Positions 52,746-62,080 of a stretch of DNA of 64,000 bases are shown in pieces. Below the pieces are notes generated by a model, which saw nothing but the letters and a program-made list of their open reading frames with translations, did not search any database and was not told where the DNA came from. The position numbers and the translations under genes were made by a program. Position 1 is the first letter of the stretch. Each line of letters starts with the position of its first letter. Source of the stretch: Pseudomonas sp. Choline-02u-1. GTDB lineage: Bacteria > Pseudomonadota > Gammaproteobacteria > Pseudomonadales > Pseudomonadaceae. The stretch is taken from positions 62,001 to 126,000 of the forward strand of contig NZ_PJBC01000061.1 in assembly GCF_002836515.1 (NCBI RefSeq). Reading direction: 5' to 3'.

Positions 52746-53252
52746 ATGGCCATTTTAAACATCCTCGAATTTCCGGACCCGCGTCTGCGCACTATCGCCA
52801 AACCAGTGGCTGTAGTGGACGACGAAGTGCGTCAGTTGGTCGACGACATGTTTGAAACAATGTATGAAGCGCCGGGCATCGGCCTCGCCGCGACCCAGGT
52901 CAACGTGCACAAACGTATCGTCGTGATGGACCTGTCCGAAGACCGTACCGAGCCACGGGTGTTCATCAACCCCGAGTTCGAACCGCTGACCGACGAGATG
53001 GACCAGTATCAGGAAGGCTGCCTCTCGGTACCGGGCTTCTACGAAAACGTCGACCGCCCGCAGAAGGTCAAAATCAAGGCGCTGGACCGCGACGGCAAGC
53101 CCTATGAGCTGATAGCCGAAGGCCTGCTCGCGGTGTGCATCCAGCACGAATGCGACCACCTCAACGGCAAATTGTTCGTCGATTACCTGTCCACGCTCAA
53201 ACGCGACCGGATCAAGAAGAAACTGGAAAAGCTGCACCGCCAGAACGCTTGA
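52746..53252 (+). CDS. def: Peptide deformylase
   Basis: 168 residues from MAILNILEFPDPRLR; an upstream continuous frame is not conserved. Removes N-formyl from nascent proteins. The three motifs are complete: GIGLAATQV, EGCLSVPG and QHECDHLNGK (metal HxxxH with catalytic Glu). First gene of def-fmt-rsmB-trkA. A terminator follows, so fmt may have its own promoter. Confidence 0.97.
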   Translation: MAILNILEFPDPRLRTIAKPVAVVDDEVRQLVDDMFETMYEAPGIGLAATQVNVHKRIVVMDLSEDRTEPRVFINPEFEPLTDEMDQYQEGCLSVPGFYENVDRPQKVKIKALDRDGKPYELIAEGLLAVCIQHECDHLNGKLFVDYLSTLKRDRIKKKLEKLHRQNA

Positions 53253-53263
53253 TGCCCCTCTTC

Positions 53264-53296
53264 AAAGGCTTGCTGCGGCAAGCCTTTTTCTTTTTA
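53264..53296 (+). terminator. Intrinsic terminator between def and fmt
   Basis: AAAGGCTTGC and GCAAGCCTTT with a four-base loop (TGCG), followed by TTCTTTTT. Possibly a partial terminator or attenuator because def and fmt usually share a transcript. Confidence 0.75.
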
Positions 53297-53309
53297 TGAG
53301 ACGCCTTTC

Positions 53310-54269
53310 ATGACTGAGCCACTGCGCATTGTTTTTGCCGGTACCCCGGAATTCGCCGCCGAGCACCTCAAGGCTCTGCTGAGCAGCCCGTACGAGATCG
53401 TGGCGGTCTACACCCAGCCGGATCGGCCGGCCGGCCGCGGGCAAAAACTGATGCCGAGCCCGGTCAAACAACTCGCTCTGGAGAATAATATCCAGGTGTT
53501 GCAGCCGCCGACCTTGCGCAATGCCGACGCCCAGGCGGAACTGGCCGCGCTGAAACCGGACTTGATGGTGGTGGTCGCCTACGGCCTGATCCTGCCGCAA
53601 GCGGTGCTGGATATTCCGCGTCTGGGTTGCATCAACAGTCATGCGTCGCTGCTGCCACGCTGGCGCGGTGCGGCGCCGATTCAGCGCGCCGTCGAACATG
53701 GCGATGCCGAAAGCGGTGTGACCGTGATGCGAATGGAAGCCGGACTCGACACCGGGCCGATGCTGCTAAAGGTTGTCACGCCGATCAGCTCCGATGACAC
53801 TGGCGGCACACTGCATGATCGCCTCGCCGAAATGGGTCCGCCCGCCGTGGTCCAGGCAATTGCCGGTCTGGCTGCCGGCACCCTGCAAGGTGAGGTGCAA
53901 AACGACGAGCTCGCCACTTACGCGCACAAACTGAACAAAGATGAAGCACGCATCGACTGGAGCCGTCCGGCGGTAGAGCTGGAACGTCTGGTTCGCGCCT
54001 TCAACCCATGGCCGATCACCCACAGCACGCTCAATGGCGAAGCGTTGAAAGTGCTGGCCGCGAAAGTCGCCGACGGCACTGGCGCTCCGGGTGAAATCCT
54101 CAGCGCCAGCAAGGACGGCCTGATCGTCGCCTGCGGTGCACAAGCGCTGTGCCTGACTCGTCTGCAACTGCCCGGTGGCAAAGCGCTGAACTTCAGCGAC
54201 CTGTTCAACAGCCGCCGCGAGAAATTCGCCGTCGGCAGCGTGCTGGGTGCAGCGGTGGACGCGCAATGA
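53310..54269 (+). CDS. fmt: Methionyl-tRNA formyltransferase
   Basis: 319 residues. Formylates initiator Met-tRNA. FAGTPEFAAEHL near the N-terminus, catalytic GCINSHASLLPRWRGAAPIQRA (Asn-His-Ser) and MRMEAGLDTGPML; C-terminal OB-type domain NPWPITHSTLNGEALKVLAA. The stop overlaps the rsmB start (ATGA), so translation is coupled. Confidence 0.97.
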   Translation: MTEPLRIVFAGTPEFAAEHLKALLSSPYEIVAVYTQPDRPAGRGQKLMPSPVKQLALENNIQVLQPPTLRNADAQAELAALKPDLMVVVAYGLILPQAVLDIPRLGCINSHASLLPRWRGAAPIQRAVEHGDAESGVTVMRMEAGLDTGPMLLKVVTPISSDDTGGTLHDRLAEMGPPAVVQAIAGLAAGTLQGEVQNDELATYAHKLNKDEARIDWSRPAVELERLVRAFNPWPITHSTLNGEALKVLAAKVADGTGAPGEILSASKDGLIVACGAQALCLTRLQLPGGKALNFSDLFNSRREKFAVGSVLGAAVDAQ

Positions 54270-55576
54270 ATCCACGTCTGGCCGCCGCCAAGGCACTCGC
54301 CGCCGTGCTCAGCGGCAAGGCTTCGCTGAACAGCTCCCTGCCCCCGCAGCTGGACAAGGTCGAGGATCGCGATCGCGGTTTCACTCAGGATCTGGCCTTT
54401 GGCACTGCACGCTGGCAGCCACGCCTGTCGGCATTGGCAGAGAAGCTTTTGCAGAAACCGTTCAAGTCTGCCGACGCCGATGTCGAGGCGCTGCTGCTGG
54501 TCGGTCTTTACCAGTTGCTCTACACCCGCGTACCGGCTCACGCCGCCATCGGTGAGACCGTCGGTTGCGCCGACAAGCTGAAAAAACCCTGGGCCAAAGG
54601 CCTGCTCAACGCCGTGCTGCGCAATGCCCAGCGCGAAAGCGAGACGATTTTCGCCGAACTCGAACGCGACCCGGTGGTGCGCACGGCGCACCCGCGCTGG
54701 CTGCAAAAATCCCTCAAGGCGTTCTGGCCGCAGCAGTGGGAAGCCATCTGTGCAGCAAACAACGCGCATCCGCCGATGATCCTGCGGGTCAACCGCCGCC
54801 ATCACAGCCGCGACGCCTACCTCGCGCTGCTGAACGATGCCGGGATCGCCGCGACACCTTGCGAATACAGCCGCGACGGCATCGTCCTCGAAGCCGCCGC
54901 CGATGTGCGCAGCCTGCCGGGTTTCGCCGAGGGCTGGATCAGTGTGCAGGACGAAGCCGCGCAACTGGCCGCCGACCTGCTCGACCTGGCGCCCGGCCAA
55001 CGCGTGCTCGACGCCTGCTGCGCGCCCGGCGGCAAGACTTGCCATATCCTCGAAGCCGAACCGGCGCTGGCCGGCGTGGTGGCGGTGGATCTGGAGGCCA
55101 AGCGTCTGGTGCGGGTGAAGGAAAACCTTGAACGCCTGGGCCTGAGCGCTGAGCTGATCGCCGCCGATGGCCGCGACACGGCGAAATGGTGGGATGGCAA
55201 ACCGTTCCAGCGCATCCTGCTCGATGCACCGTGCTCGGCCACCGGGGTGATCCGTCGCCATCCGGACATCAAGCTGACCCGCCAGCCCGACGACATCGTC
55301 GCCCTCGCACAACTGCAAGGCGAGTTGCTCGACGCCATGTGGAAAACCCTCGAAGTCGGCGGCATCCTGCTCTACGCCACCTGCTCGACATTGCCGACGG
55401 AAAACACTGAGGTGATCGCTGCGTTCCTCGAGCGCACCCCCGGTGCCCGCGAACTGGATCTGGCTACGGCGGCCGGCATCAAACAGCCCCATGGTCGCCA
55501 ACTGCTGGCCCGGCAAGGCGGGCATGACGGGTTCTACTACGCCAAGCTGATCAAGATCGCTGCCACGCGCGGCTAA
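54266..55576 (+). CDS. rsmB: 16S rRNA (cytosine967-C5)-methyltransferase RsmB
   Basis: 436 residues from MNPRLAAAKALAAVLS. N-terminal NusB-like domain (DRGFTQDLAFGTARWQPRLSALAEKLL) and C-terminal Rossmann methyltransferase with DACCAPGGKTCHILE, DAPCSATGVIRRHPDIK (catalytic PCS) and YATCSTLPTENTEV (second Cys). Coupled to fmt and followed by trkA after 22 bases. Confidence 0.96.
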   Translation: MNPRLAAAKALAAVLSGKASLNSSLPPQLDKVEDRDRGFTQDLAFGTARWQPRLSALAEKLLQKPFKSADADVEALLLVGLYQLLYTRVPAHAAIGETVGCADKLKKPWAKGLLNAVLRNAQRESETIFAELERDPVVRTAHPRWLQKSLKAFWPQQWEAICAANNAHPPMILRVNRRHHSRDAYLALLNDAGIAATPCEYSRDGIVLEAAADVRSLPGFAEGWISVQDEAAQLAADLLDLAPGQRVLDACCAPGGKTCHILEAEPALAGVVAVDLEAKRLVRVKENLERLGLSAELIAADGRDTAKWWDGKPFQRILLDAPCSATGVIRRHPDIKLTRQPDDIVALAQLQGELLDAMWKTLEVGGILLYATCSTLPTENTEVIAAFLERTPGARELDLATAAGIKQPHGRQLLARQGGHDGFYYAKLIKIAATRG

Positions 55577-55598
55577 ACGGAATCAACGGAGTGACTGG

Positions 55599-56975
55599 AT
55601 GAAAATCATCATCCTCGGTGCAGGACAGGTCGGCGGTTCGCTGGCCGAACATCTGGCCAGCGAGGCCAACGACATCACCGTGGTCGACACCGACGGCGAG
55701 CGCCTGCGCGACCTCGGCGATCGCCTTGACATCCGCACCGTGCAGGGCCGAGGCTCGCTGCCTTCGGTACTGCGTCAGGCCGGTGCCGACGACGCCGACA
55801 TGCTGGTCGCGGTGACCAACAGTGACGAGACCAACATGGTCGCCTGCCAGGTCGCGCACACGCTGTTCCACACCCCGACCAAAATCGCCCGGGTGCGCGA
55901 AGCGTCGTACCTCAATCGCGAGGAACAGCTGTTCCAGAACGAAGCGATTCCGGTCGACGTGCTGATCAGTCCCGAGCAGGTCGTGACCAACTACATCAAG
56001 CGCCTGATCCAGCATCCCGGTGCCTTGCAGGTGATCGACTTCGCCGAAGGCGCGGCGCAACTGGTGGCGGTGCGCGCCTACTACGGCGGGCCGCTGGTCG
56101 GCCAGCAACTGCGCCAGTTGCGTGAGCACATGCCGAACGTCGAAACCCGCGTCGCTGCGATCTTCCGCCGTGACCGGCCGATCCTGCCGCAGGGCGACAC
56201 GGTGATCGAGGCCGACGACGAAGTGTTCTTCATCGCCGCCCGTGAGGACATTCGCGCGGTGATGAGCGAAATGCGCCGCCTCGACGAAACCTACAAACGC
56301 ATCGTTATCGCCGGTGGCGGGCAGATCGGCGAGCGCCTGGCCGAGGCCATCGAAAGCCGCTATCAGGTGAAGATCATCGAGATGAGCCCGGCGCGTTGCC
56401 GCTACCTCTCCGATACCCTCGACAGCACCGTGGTGTTGCAGGGCAGTGCCTCGGACCGCGATCTGCTGCTGGAAGAGAACATCGCCGACGCCGATATCTT
56501 CCTCGCCCTGACCAACGATGACGAAGCCAACATCATGTCGTCGCTGCTGGCCAAACGGCTGGGGGCGAAGAAGGTCATGACGATCATCAACAATCCGGCT
56601 TACGTCGACCTGATTCAGGGCGGCGACATCGACATCGCCATCAGCCCGCAACTGGCGACCATCGGCACCCTGCTCGCCCACGTACGCCGAGGCGATATCG
56701 TCAGCGTGCACTCACTGCGGCGCGGCGCGGCGGAAGCGATCGAGGCGATTGCCCACGGTGATGCGAAGTCGAGCAAGGTCATCGGCAAGCCGATCGAAAA
56801 GATCGGCCTGCCGCCGGGCACTACCATCGGCGCGGTGATTCGCAACGAGAAAGTGATCATTGCCCACGACGACACGGTGATCGAAGCGGGCGACCATGTG
56901 ATTCTGTTCCTTGTGGACAAGAAGCATATTCGCGATGTGGAGAAGCTGTTTCATGTGGGGTTGAGCTTTTTCTGA
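55599..56975 (+). CDS. trkA: Trk potassium transporter peripheral subunit TrkA
   Basis: 458-residue cytoplasmic regulatory protein binding NAD(H)/ATP and gating TrkH/G. Two RCK-N Rossmann domains: GAGQVGGSLAEHLA at the start and AGGGQIGERLAEAIE near 235, each followed by an RCK-C domain (LPPGTTIGAVIRNEKVIIAHDDTVIEAGDHVI). Last gene of the def-fmt-rsmB-trkA set; a REP pair follows. Confidence 0.96.
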   Translation: MKIIILGAGQVGGSLAEHLASEANDITVVDTDGERLRDLGDRLDIRTVQGRGSLPSVLRQAGADDADMLVAVTNSDETNMVACQVAHTLFHTPTKIARVREASYLNREEQLFQNEAIPVDVLISPEQVVTNYIKRLIQHPGALQVIDFAEGAAQLVAVRAYYGGPLVGQQLRQLREHMPNVETRVAAIFRRDRPILPQGDTVIEADDEVFFIAAREDIRAVMSEMRRLDETYKRIVIAGGGQIGERLAEAIESRYQVKIIEMSPARCRYLSDTLDSTVVLQGSASDRDLLLEENIADADIFLALTNDDEANIMSSLLAKRLGAKKVMTIINNPAYVDLIQGGDIDIAISPQLATIGTLLAHVRRGDIVSVHSLRRGAAEAIEAIAHGDAKSSKVIGKPIEKIGLPPGTTIGAVIRNEKVIIAHDDTVIEAGDHVILFLVDKKHIRDVEKLFHVGLSFF

Positions 56976-57001
56976 CCTGAAAACAACGTTGCCCGAGATG
57001 G

Positions 57002-57075
57002 CCCCTTCGCGAGCAAGCCCGCTCCCACCTTTGGAATGCGTTGCCCTGTGGGAGCAGGCTTGCTCGCGAAAGGGG
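57002..57075. repeat. REP pair (type 1)
   Basis: CCCCTTCGCGAGCAAGCCCG... and inverse GGCTTGCTCGCGAAAGGGG, between trkA and the TPR gene. Arms are extended by flanking CCCC/GGGG. Confidence 0.9.
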
Positions 57076-57125
57076 TATTGCTGAGCAAGACTCACCTCTG
57101 ACACACCGCAGAAAGGAACGCGCCT

Positions 57126-57440
57126 ATGCTCGAATCCCTGGAAAAAATGCTCGCCAAAGGTGCGGATAACGCTCTGTTGCGTTTCGGCCTGGGCAAGGGT
57201 TATCTGGACTTGGGCGAAAACGCCAGGGCTGCCGAGCATTTCCAGCACTGCGTTACGTTCGACCCGAAGTACTCAGCAGCGTGGAAGTTACTGGGCAAGG
57301 CGCAGCTGGCGCTAGGCGATCACGCCGCTGCGCGTCAGGCCTGGGAGCAGGGCCTGGAAGCGGCCCGCGCCAAGGGCGACAAACAGGCCGAAAAGGAAAT
57401 GACTGTGTTTCTGAAGAAGCTCGAGCGGCAGGCGCCTTGA
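57126..57440 (+). CDS. Small TPR-repeat protein
   Basis: 104 residues with at least two tetratricopeptide repeats (NALLRFGLGKGYLDLGENARAAEHFQ and YSAAWKLLGKAQLALGDHAAARQAWEQGL) and a basic helical tail. Likely a cytoplasmic protein-interaction adaptor. No operon partner besides convergence with lpxL, 57 bases away. Members of this family occur between trkA and lpxL in Pseudomonas. Confidence 0.85.
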   Translation: MLESLEKMLAKGADNALLRFGLGKGYLDLGENARAAEHFQHCVTFDPKYSAAWKLLGKAQLALGDHAAARQAWEQGLEAARAKGDKQAEKEMTVFLKKLERQAP

Positions 57441-57497
57441 GCTACAGACAGCGCAAGGTGACGCCGTCTGCATCAGCCGCCAACCTGTCGCAGCGGC

Positions 57498-58385
57498 TCA
57501 GTACCAGCGCGCTTCGCCCGGCGGACGCTTCTTGAAGCGCTTCATGCTCCACATGTATTGGCTCGGATACGCCGCCACGTAACGCTCGACCACTTTGCTC
57601 ATCGCCGCGCAGGACTCGGCGGTATCGGTGCTGTACATGGCTTCGGGTGCGGCTTCGAGGATCACTTTGTAGCCCGAGCCGTCAGGCAGGCGCAGAGCAT
57701 GCAGGAACACGCCGACCGCTTTGCCGCCGGCCAACATGTTCGGCACGAATTTGCTGGTCAGTGCCTGAGTGGCGAAGAAGGGCACAAAGATCCCGGCGGA
57801 TTCGGCCGGCTCCGGATCGGCGGGAATGCCCACGGCACCACCTTTGCGCACTTCCTTGATCACGCTGAGAATGCCTTCCTTGGTCGATGCGGCGACCTTG
57901 TTGCCCAACTGCACGCGCTGTTTTCGCAGCAATTCATCCACCGCCTTGAGCTTCGGCGGCCGATAGAAAATGATCGGTTTGCACTGACTGCAGTAGAAGT
58001 GGTTGAGCACTTCCCAGTTGCCCAGATGGCTGGTGATGCCGACCACGCCTTTGCCCGAAGCGAGCGCATCCTTGAGCACATCGAGGCCTTCAACTTCGCG
58101 AACCAGATCGATCGAGCGCTGCGCCGGCCAGATCCACGCGCAGGCGCTTTCGGTCAGCGACTTGCCGATGTCTTTCAGACTCTGCCCGACCAGACGCTCA
58201 CGTTCGGCCGCATCCATCTGGGGAAAACACTTGGCGAGGTTGATCCGCACCACGTCGCGGGAACGGTTGGGGGTTTTCCACATGATCCAGCCAATCGCCG
58301 AACCCACGGCCTGCACGGCCCGCCATGGCAGCAGGGCAAACAGCCGCAGAGCGCCTACCAGCAAGGCGCCTTTAAACTTTTCCAC
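57498..58385 (-). CDS. lpxL: Lipid A acyltransferase (LpxL/HtrB family)
   Basis: 295 residues. N-terminal membrane helix (LLVGALRLFALLPWRAVQAVG) then the LpxL acyltransferase domain with catalytic dyad TSHLGNWE (His120, Glu125), IIFYRPPK and AVGIPADPEPAESAGIFVPFF. Adds a secondary acyl chain to lipid A at the inner membrane. Pseudomonads have several HtrB paralogues; which chain this one adds is not clear from sequence. Confidence 0.9.
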   Translation of the reverse strand: MEKFKGALLVGALRLFALLPWRAVQAVGSAIGWIMWKTPNRSRDVVRINLAKCFPQMDAAERERLVGQSLKDIGKSLTESACAWIWPAQRSIDLVREVEGLDVLKDALASGKGVVGITSHLGNWEVLNHFYCSQCKPIIFYRPPKLKAVDELLRKQRVQLGNKVAASTKEGILSVIKEVRKGGAVGIPADPEPAESAGIFVPFFATQALTSKFVPNMLAGGKAVGVFLHALRLPDGSGYKVILEAAPEAMYSTDTAESCAAMSKVVERYVAAYPSQYMWSMKRFKKRPPGEARWY

Positions 58386-58426
58386 AGGTCACTCCTGATC
58401 TTTGTGCTGTGCGCGAGGCGGGCATT

Positions 58427-58984
58427 CTAACCGGCGTTGACCAACTGCGCGTAGCGGTCGCAGTCCTGGGTGTGGTCCATGACCATGCCCGAGGCCTGCA
58501 TCAGCGCGTAGCAAATGGTCGGGCCGACGAACGTGAATCCGGCTTTTTTCAGCGCTTTGCTCATCGCCAGCGCTTGGGGGGTGATCGCCGGAACTTCGCT
58601 GCGATCCTTGAAGTGATTGATGATTGGCTGGTCGCCTACAAACGACCAGAGCAACGCCACCGGATCCTCCAGCGCCAGCCACGCCTGGGCATTACGCCGC
58701 GCGGCGTTGAGCTTGAGACGATTGCGGATGATCCCCGGATCGAGCATCAGTTCGTCGATTTCGGCGTCGCTCATCTGCGCGACACGCTGCACATCGAAGC
58801 CGAACAGCACCTGGCGATACCGCTCGCGCTTGCGCAGCACAGTGATCCACGACAGCCCGGCCTGGAACCCTTCGAGCAAAAGCAACTCGAACAAACCCTG
58901 CGCATCGCGTAGCGGCGTGCCCCACTCCTGATCGTGATAGGCCATGTACAGCGGATCTTCGGTACACCAAAAGCAGCGTGGCAT
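58427..58984 (-). CDS. tag: DNA-3-methyladenine glycosylase I
   Basis: 185 residues: MPRCFWCTEDPLYMAYHDQEWG. Tag family: zinc-binding Cys4 and His17 are in this first segment with C-terminal HTQDCDRYAQ; helix-hairpin-helix region GLSWITVLRKRE; catalytic Glu in LLLLEGFQAGLSW. Removes 3-methyladenine. Divergent from glyQ with 81 bases between. Confidence 0.95.
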   Translation of the reverse strand: MPRCFWCTEDPLYMAYHDQEWGTPLRDAQGLFELLLLEGFQAGLSWITVLRKRERYRQVLFGFDVQRVAQMSDAEIDELMLDPGIIRNRLKLNAARRNAQAWLALEDPVALLWSFVGDQPIINHFKDRSEVPAITPQALAMSKALKKAGFTFVGPTICYALMQASGMVMDHTQDCDRYAQLVNAG

Positions 58985-59065
58985 AAGGCTCCAGGGGGCG
59001 TGCGCAGCAACGAATCGGGTATACTCCCGCTCTTTAAATCGCAGCCCAAGAAACAGGTGAATTTC

Positions 59066-60019
59066 GTGAGCCAGCCTACGCCAGCCGTGCGTACCTTCCA
59101 AGACTTGATCCTCGCGCTCCAGCAATACTGGGCCGAGCAAGGTTGTGTGGTACTTCAGCCCTACGATATGGAAGTAGGCGCCGGCACTTTCCACACCGCG
59201 ACCTTCCTGCGCGCCATCGGCCCGGAAACCTGGAACGCCGCGTACGTGCAGCCAAGCCGCCGTCCGACTGACGGCCGCTACGGCGAAAACCCGAACCGTC
59301 TGCAGCACTACTACCAGTTCCAGGTGGTTCTGAAGCCGAACCCGGACAACTTCCAGGAACTGTACCTGGGCTCGCTCAAGCACGTCGGCCTCGACCCGCT
59401 GGTGCACGACATCCGCTTCGTCGAAGACAACTGGGAATCGCCGACCCTCGGCGCCTGGGGTCTGGGCTGGGAAGTCTGGCTCAACGGCATGGAAGTCACC
59501 CAGTTCACTTACTTCCAGCAGGCGGGCGGCATCGAGTGCTACCCGGTAACCGGCGAGATCACCTATGGTCTCGAGCGACTGGCGATGTACCTGCAAGGCG
59601 TGGATTCGGTGTACGACCTGGTCTGGGCTGACGGCCCGTTCGGCAAAGTCACTTACGGCGACGTGTTCCACCAGAACGAAGTGGAGCAGTCCACCTACAA
59701 CTTCGAACACGCCAACGTCGACAAACTGTTCGAACTGTTCGACTTCTATGAAAGCGAAGCCAAGCGCCTGATCGAGCTTGACCAGCCGCTGCCGTTGCCG
59801 AGCTATGAAATGGTGCTGAAGGCGTCGCACACCTTCAACCTGCTGGATGCGCGCCGGGCGATCTCGGTGACTGCGCGTCAGCAATATATTCTGCGCGTGC
59901 GCACCCTGGCGCGTTCCGTTGCGCAAGCCTATCTGCTGGCTCGCGCCAAGCTGGGCTTCCCGATGGCGACCCCGGACCTGCGTGACGAAGTACTGGCCAA
60001 GCTGGAGGCTGCACTATGA
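59066..60019 (+). CDS. glyQ: Glycyl-tRNA synthetase alpha subunit
   Basis: 317 residues from the GTG (SQPTPAVRTFQDLILALQQYWAEQGC), preceded by AGGTGA. Class II aminoacyl-tRNA synthetase alpha chain of the alpha2beta2 bacterial enzyme. Motif regions: GCVVLQPYDMEVGAGTFHTATFLRAIGPE, YVQPSRRPTDGRYGENPNRLQHYYQFQV and ITYGLERLAMYLQG. Overlaps glyS by four bases. Confidence 0.97.
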   Translation: MSQPTPAVRTFQDLILALQQYWAEQGCVVLQPYDMEVGAGTFHTATFLRAIGPETWNAAYVQPSRRPTDGRYGENPNRLQHYYQFQVVLKPNPDNFQELYLGSLKHVGLDPLVHDIRFVEDNWESPTLGAWGLGWEVWLNGMEVTQFTYFQQAGGIECYPVTGEITYGLERLAMYLQGVDSVYDLVWADGPFGKVTYGDVFHQNEVEQSTYNFEHANVDKLFELFDFYESEAKRLIELDQPLPLPSYEMVLKASHTFNLLDARRAISVTARQQYILRVRTLARSVAQAYLLARAKLGFPMATPDLRDEVLAKLEAAL

Positions 60020-62070
60020 GTGCGCAAGATTTTCTGGTTGAACTGGGCACCGAAGAACTGCCACCCAAAGCTCTGAACACTCTGGCTGAAGCGTTCCTCG
60101 CCGGTATCGACAAGGGCCTGCAAGCCGCCGGCCTGAGCTACGAAAGCAAAACCGTCTATGCCGCGCCACGTCGTCTGGCCGTGCTGATCACTGCGCTGGC
60201 CACTCAGCAGCCGGATCGCAGCATCAACCTCGATGGCCCGCCACGTCAGGCGGCGTTCGACGCTGACGGCAATCCGACGCAGGCCGCGCTGGGCTTCGCC
60301 AAGAAGTGCGGCGTCGAGCTGAGCGAAATCGATCAGAGCGGGCCGAAACTGCGCTACAGCCAGAACATCGCCGGCAAGCCGACCGCGAGCCTGCTGCCGA
60401 CCATCGTCGAAGATTCGTTGAACGACCTGCCGATCCCGAAACGCATGCGTTGGGGGGCGCGCAAGGAAGAATTCGTGCGTCCGACCCAATGGCTGGTGAT
60501 GCTGCTCGGTGATCAGGTCATCGACTGCACGATCCTTGCGCAGAAGGCTGGCCGTGATTCCCGCGGTCACCGTTTCCACCATCCGGACGCCGTACGCATC
60601 GGTTCGCCGTCGAGCTACCTCGCCGACCTGCGTGCCGCTTACGTACTGGCCGATGCCAACGAACGTCGCGAAATCATCAGCAAGCGCACCGAAGAACTGG
60701 CGACCCGTCAGGAAGGCACCGCGATCGTGCCGCCGGCGCTGCTCGACGAAGTGACCGCGCTGGTTGAATGGCCGGTGCCGCTGGTGTGCTCGTTCGAAGA
60801 GCGTTTCCTCGACGTACCGCAGGAAGCGCTGATCACCACCATGCAGGACAACCAGAAGTACTTCTGCCTGCTGGATGCCGACGGCAAGTTGCTGCCACGT
60901 TTCATTACCGTGGCCAACATCGAGAGCAAAGACCCGCAGCAGATCATCGCCGGTAACGAGAAAGTGGTACGCCCACGTCTGACCGACGCCGAGTTTTTCT
61001 TCAAGCAGGACAAGAAGCAGAAGCTCGAAAATTTCAACCTGCGCCTGCAGAACGTGGTGTTCCAGGAAAAACTCGGCAGCGTCTACGACAAGGCCGAACG
61101 TGTTTCCAAACTGGCCGCCTACATTGCCGCGCGCATCGGCGGCAACGCCTCGTGGGCGGCCCGCGCCGGCCTGCTGTCGAAGTGCGACCTGGCCACCGAA
61201 ATGGTCGGCGAGTTCCCGGAGATGCAAGGCGTCGCCGGTTACTACTACGCCCTCAATGACGGCGAGCCGCAGGACGTCGCGCTGGCATTGAACGAGCAGT
61301 ACATGCCACGCGGTGCGGGTGCCGAATTGCCGGCGACCCTGACCGGTGCAGCTGTGGCCATCGCCGACAAGCTCGACACCCTGGTCGGCATCTTCGGTAT
61401 CGGCATGCTGCCAACCGGCAGCAAAGACCCGTATGCCCTGCGTCGTGCCGCGCTGGGTGTGCTGCGTATCCTGATCGAAAAGAAACTCGATCTCGACCTG
61501 AACGACGCCGTGGCTTTCGCCGTGACTGCGTTCGGCGGCAAGGTCAAGGCTGCCGGCCTCAACGAAGCCGTGCTGGAATTCATCTTCGACCGTCTGCGGG
61601 CGCGCTATGAAGACGAAGGCGTGGACGTCGCCACTTACCTGTCGGTGCGTGCTCTGAAGCCAGGCTCGGCGCTGGACTTCGACCAGCGTGTACAAGCGGT
61701 GCAGGCCTTCCGCAAATTGCCGGAAGCAGCAGCGCTGGCGGCGGTGAACAAACGTGTGTCGAACCTGCTGAGCAAAGTCGAAGGCTCGGTGCCGACCGTG
61801 GTCGAGGCCAAGTATTTCGACAACGCCAACGAGTTCTCGCTGTACTCGGCGATCCAGCAAGCGGATCAGGCGGTTCAGCCAATGGCCGCGGCGCGTCAGT
61901 ACAACGAATCGCTGGCGCGCCTGGCAGCACTGCGCGAACCGGTCGACGCGTTCTTCGACGCGGTGATGGTCAATGCCGACGACGCCAATGTGCGGGCCAA
62001 CCGTTACGCGCTGCTGGCACGTCTGCGAGGTCTTTTCCTCGGCGTTGCCGACATTTCGCTGCTGGGTTGA
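60016..62070 (+). CDS. glyS: Glycyl-tRNA synthetase beta subunit
   Basis: 684 residues, MSAQDFLVELGTEELPPKAL. Beta chain with tRNA-binding and HD-like domain (DRFITV, VEWPVPLVCSFEERFLDVPQEALITTMQDNQKYFCLLD, AARAGLLSKCDLATEMVGEFPEMQGVAGYYYA). The start overlaps the glyQ stop (ATGA), enforcing equal synthesis. A gmhB start follows after ten bases. Confidence 0.97.
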   Translation: MSAQDFLVELGTEELPPKALNTLAEAFLAGIDKGLQAAGLSYESKTVYAAPRRLAVLITALATQQPDRSINLDGPPRQAAFDADGNPTQAALGFAKKCGVELSEIDQSGPKLRYSQNIAGKPTASLLPTIVEDSLNDLPIPKRMRWGARKEEFVRPTQWLVMLLGDQVIDCTILAQKAGRDSRGHRFHHPDAVRIGSPSSYLADLRAAYVLADANERREIISKRTEELATRQEGTAIVPPALLDEVTALVEWPVPLVCSFEERFLDVPQEALITTMQDNQKYFCLLDADGKLLPRFITVANIESKDPQQIIAGNEKVVRPRLTDAEFFFKQDKKQKLENFNLRLQNVVFQEKLGSVYDKAERVSKLAAYIAARIGGNASWAARAGLLSKCDLATEMVGEFPEMQGVAGYYYALNDGEPQDVALALNEQYMPRGAGAELPATLTGAAVAIADKLDTLVGIFGIGMLPTGSKDPYALRRAALGVLRILIEKKLDLDLNDAVAFAVTAFGGKVKAAGLNEAVLEFIFDRLRARYEDEGVDVATYLSVRALKPGSALDFDQRVQAVQAFRKLPEAAALAAVNKRVSNLLSKVEGSVPTVVEAKYFDNANEFSLYSAIQQADQAVQPMAAARQYNESLARLAALREPVDAFFDAVMVNADDANVRANRYALLARLRGLFLGVADISLLG

Positions 62071-62080
62071 GGGACTGCTG

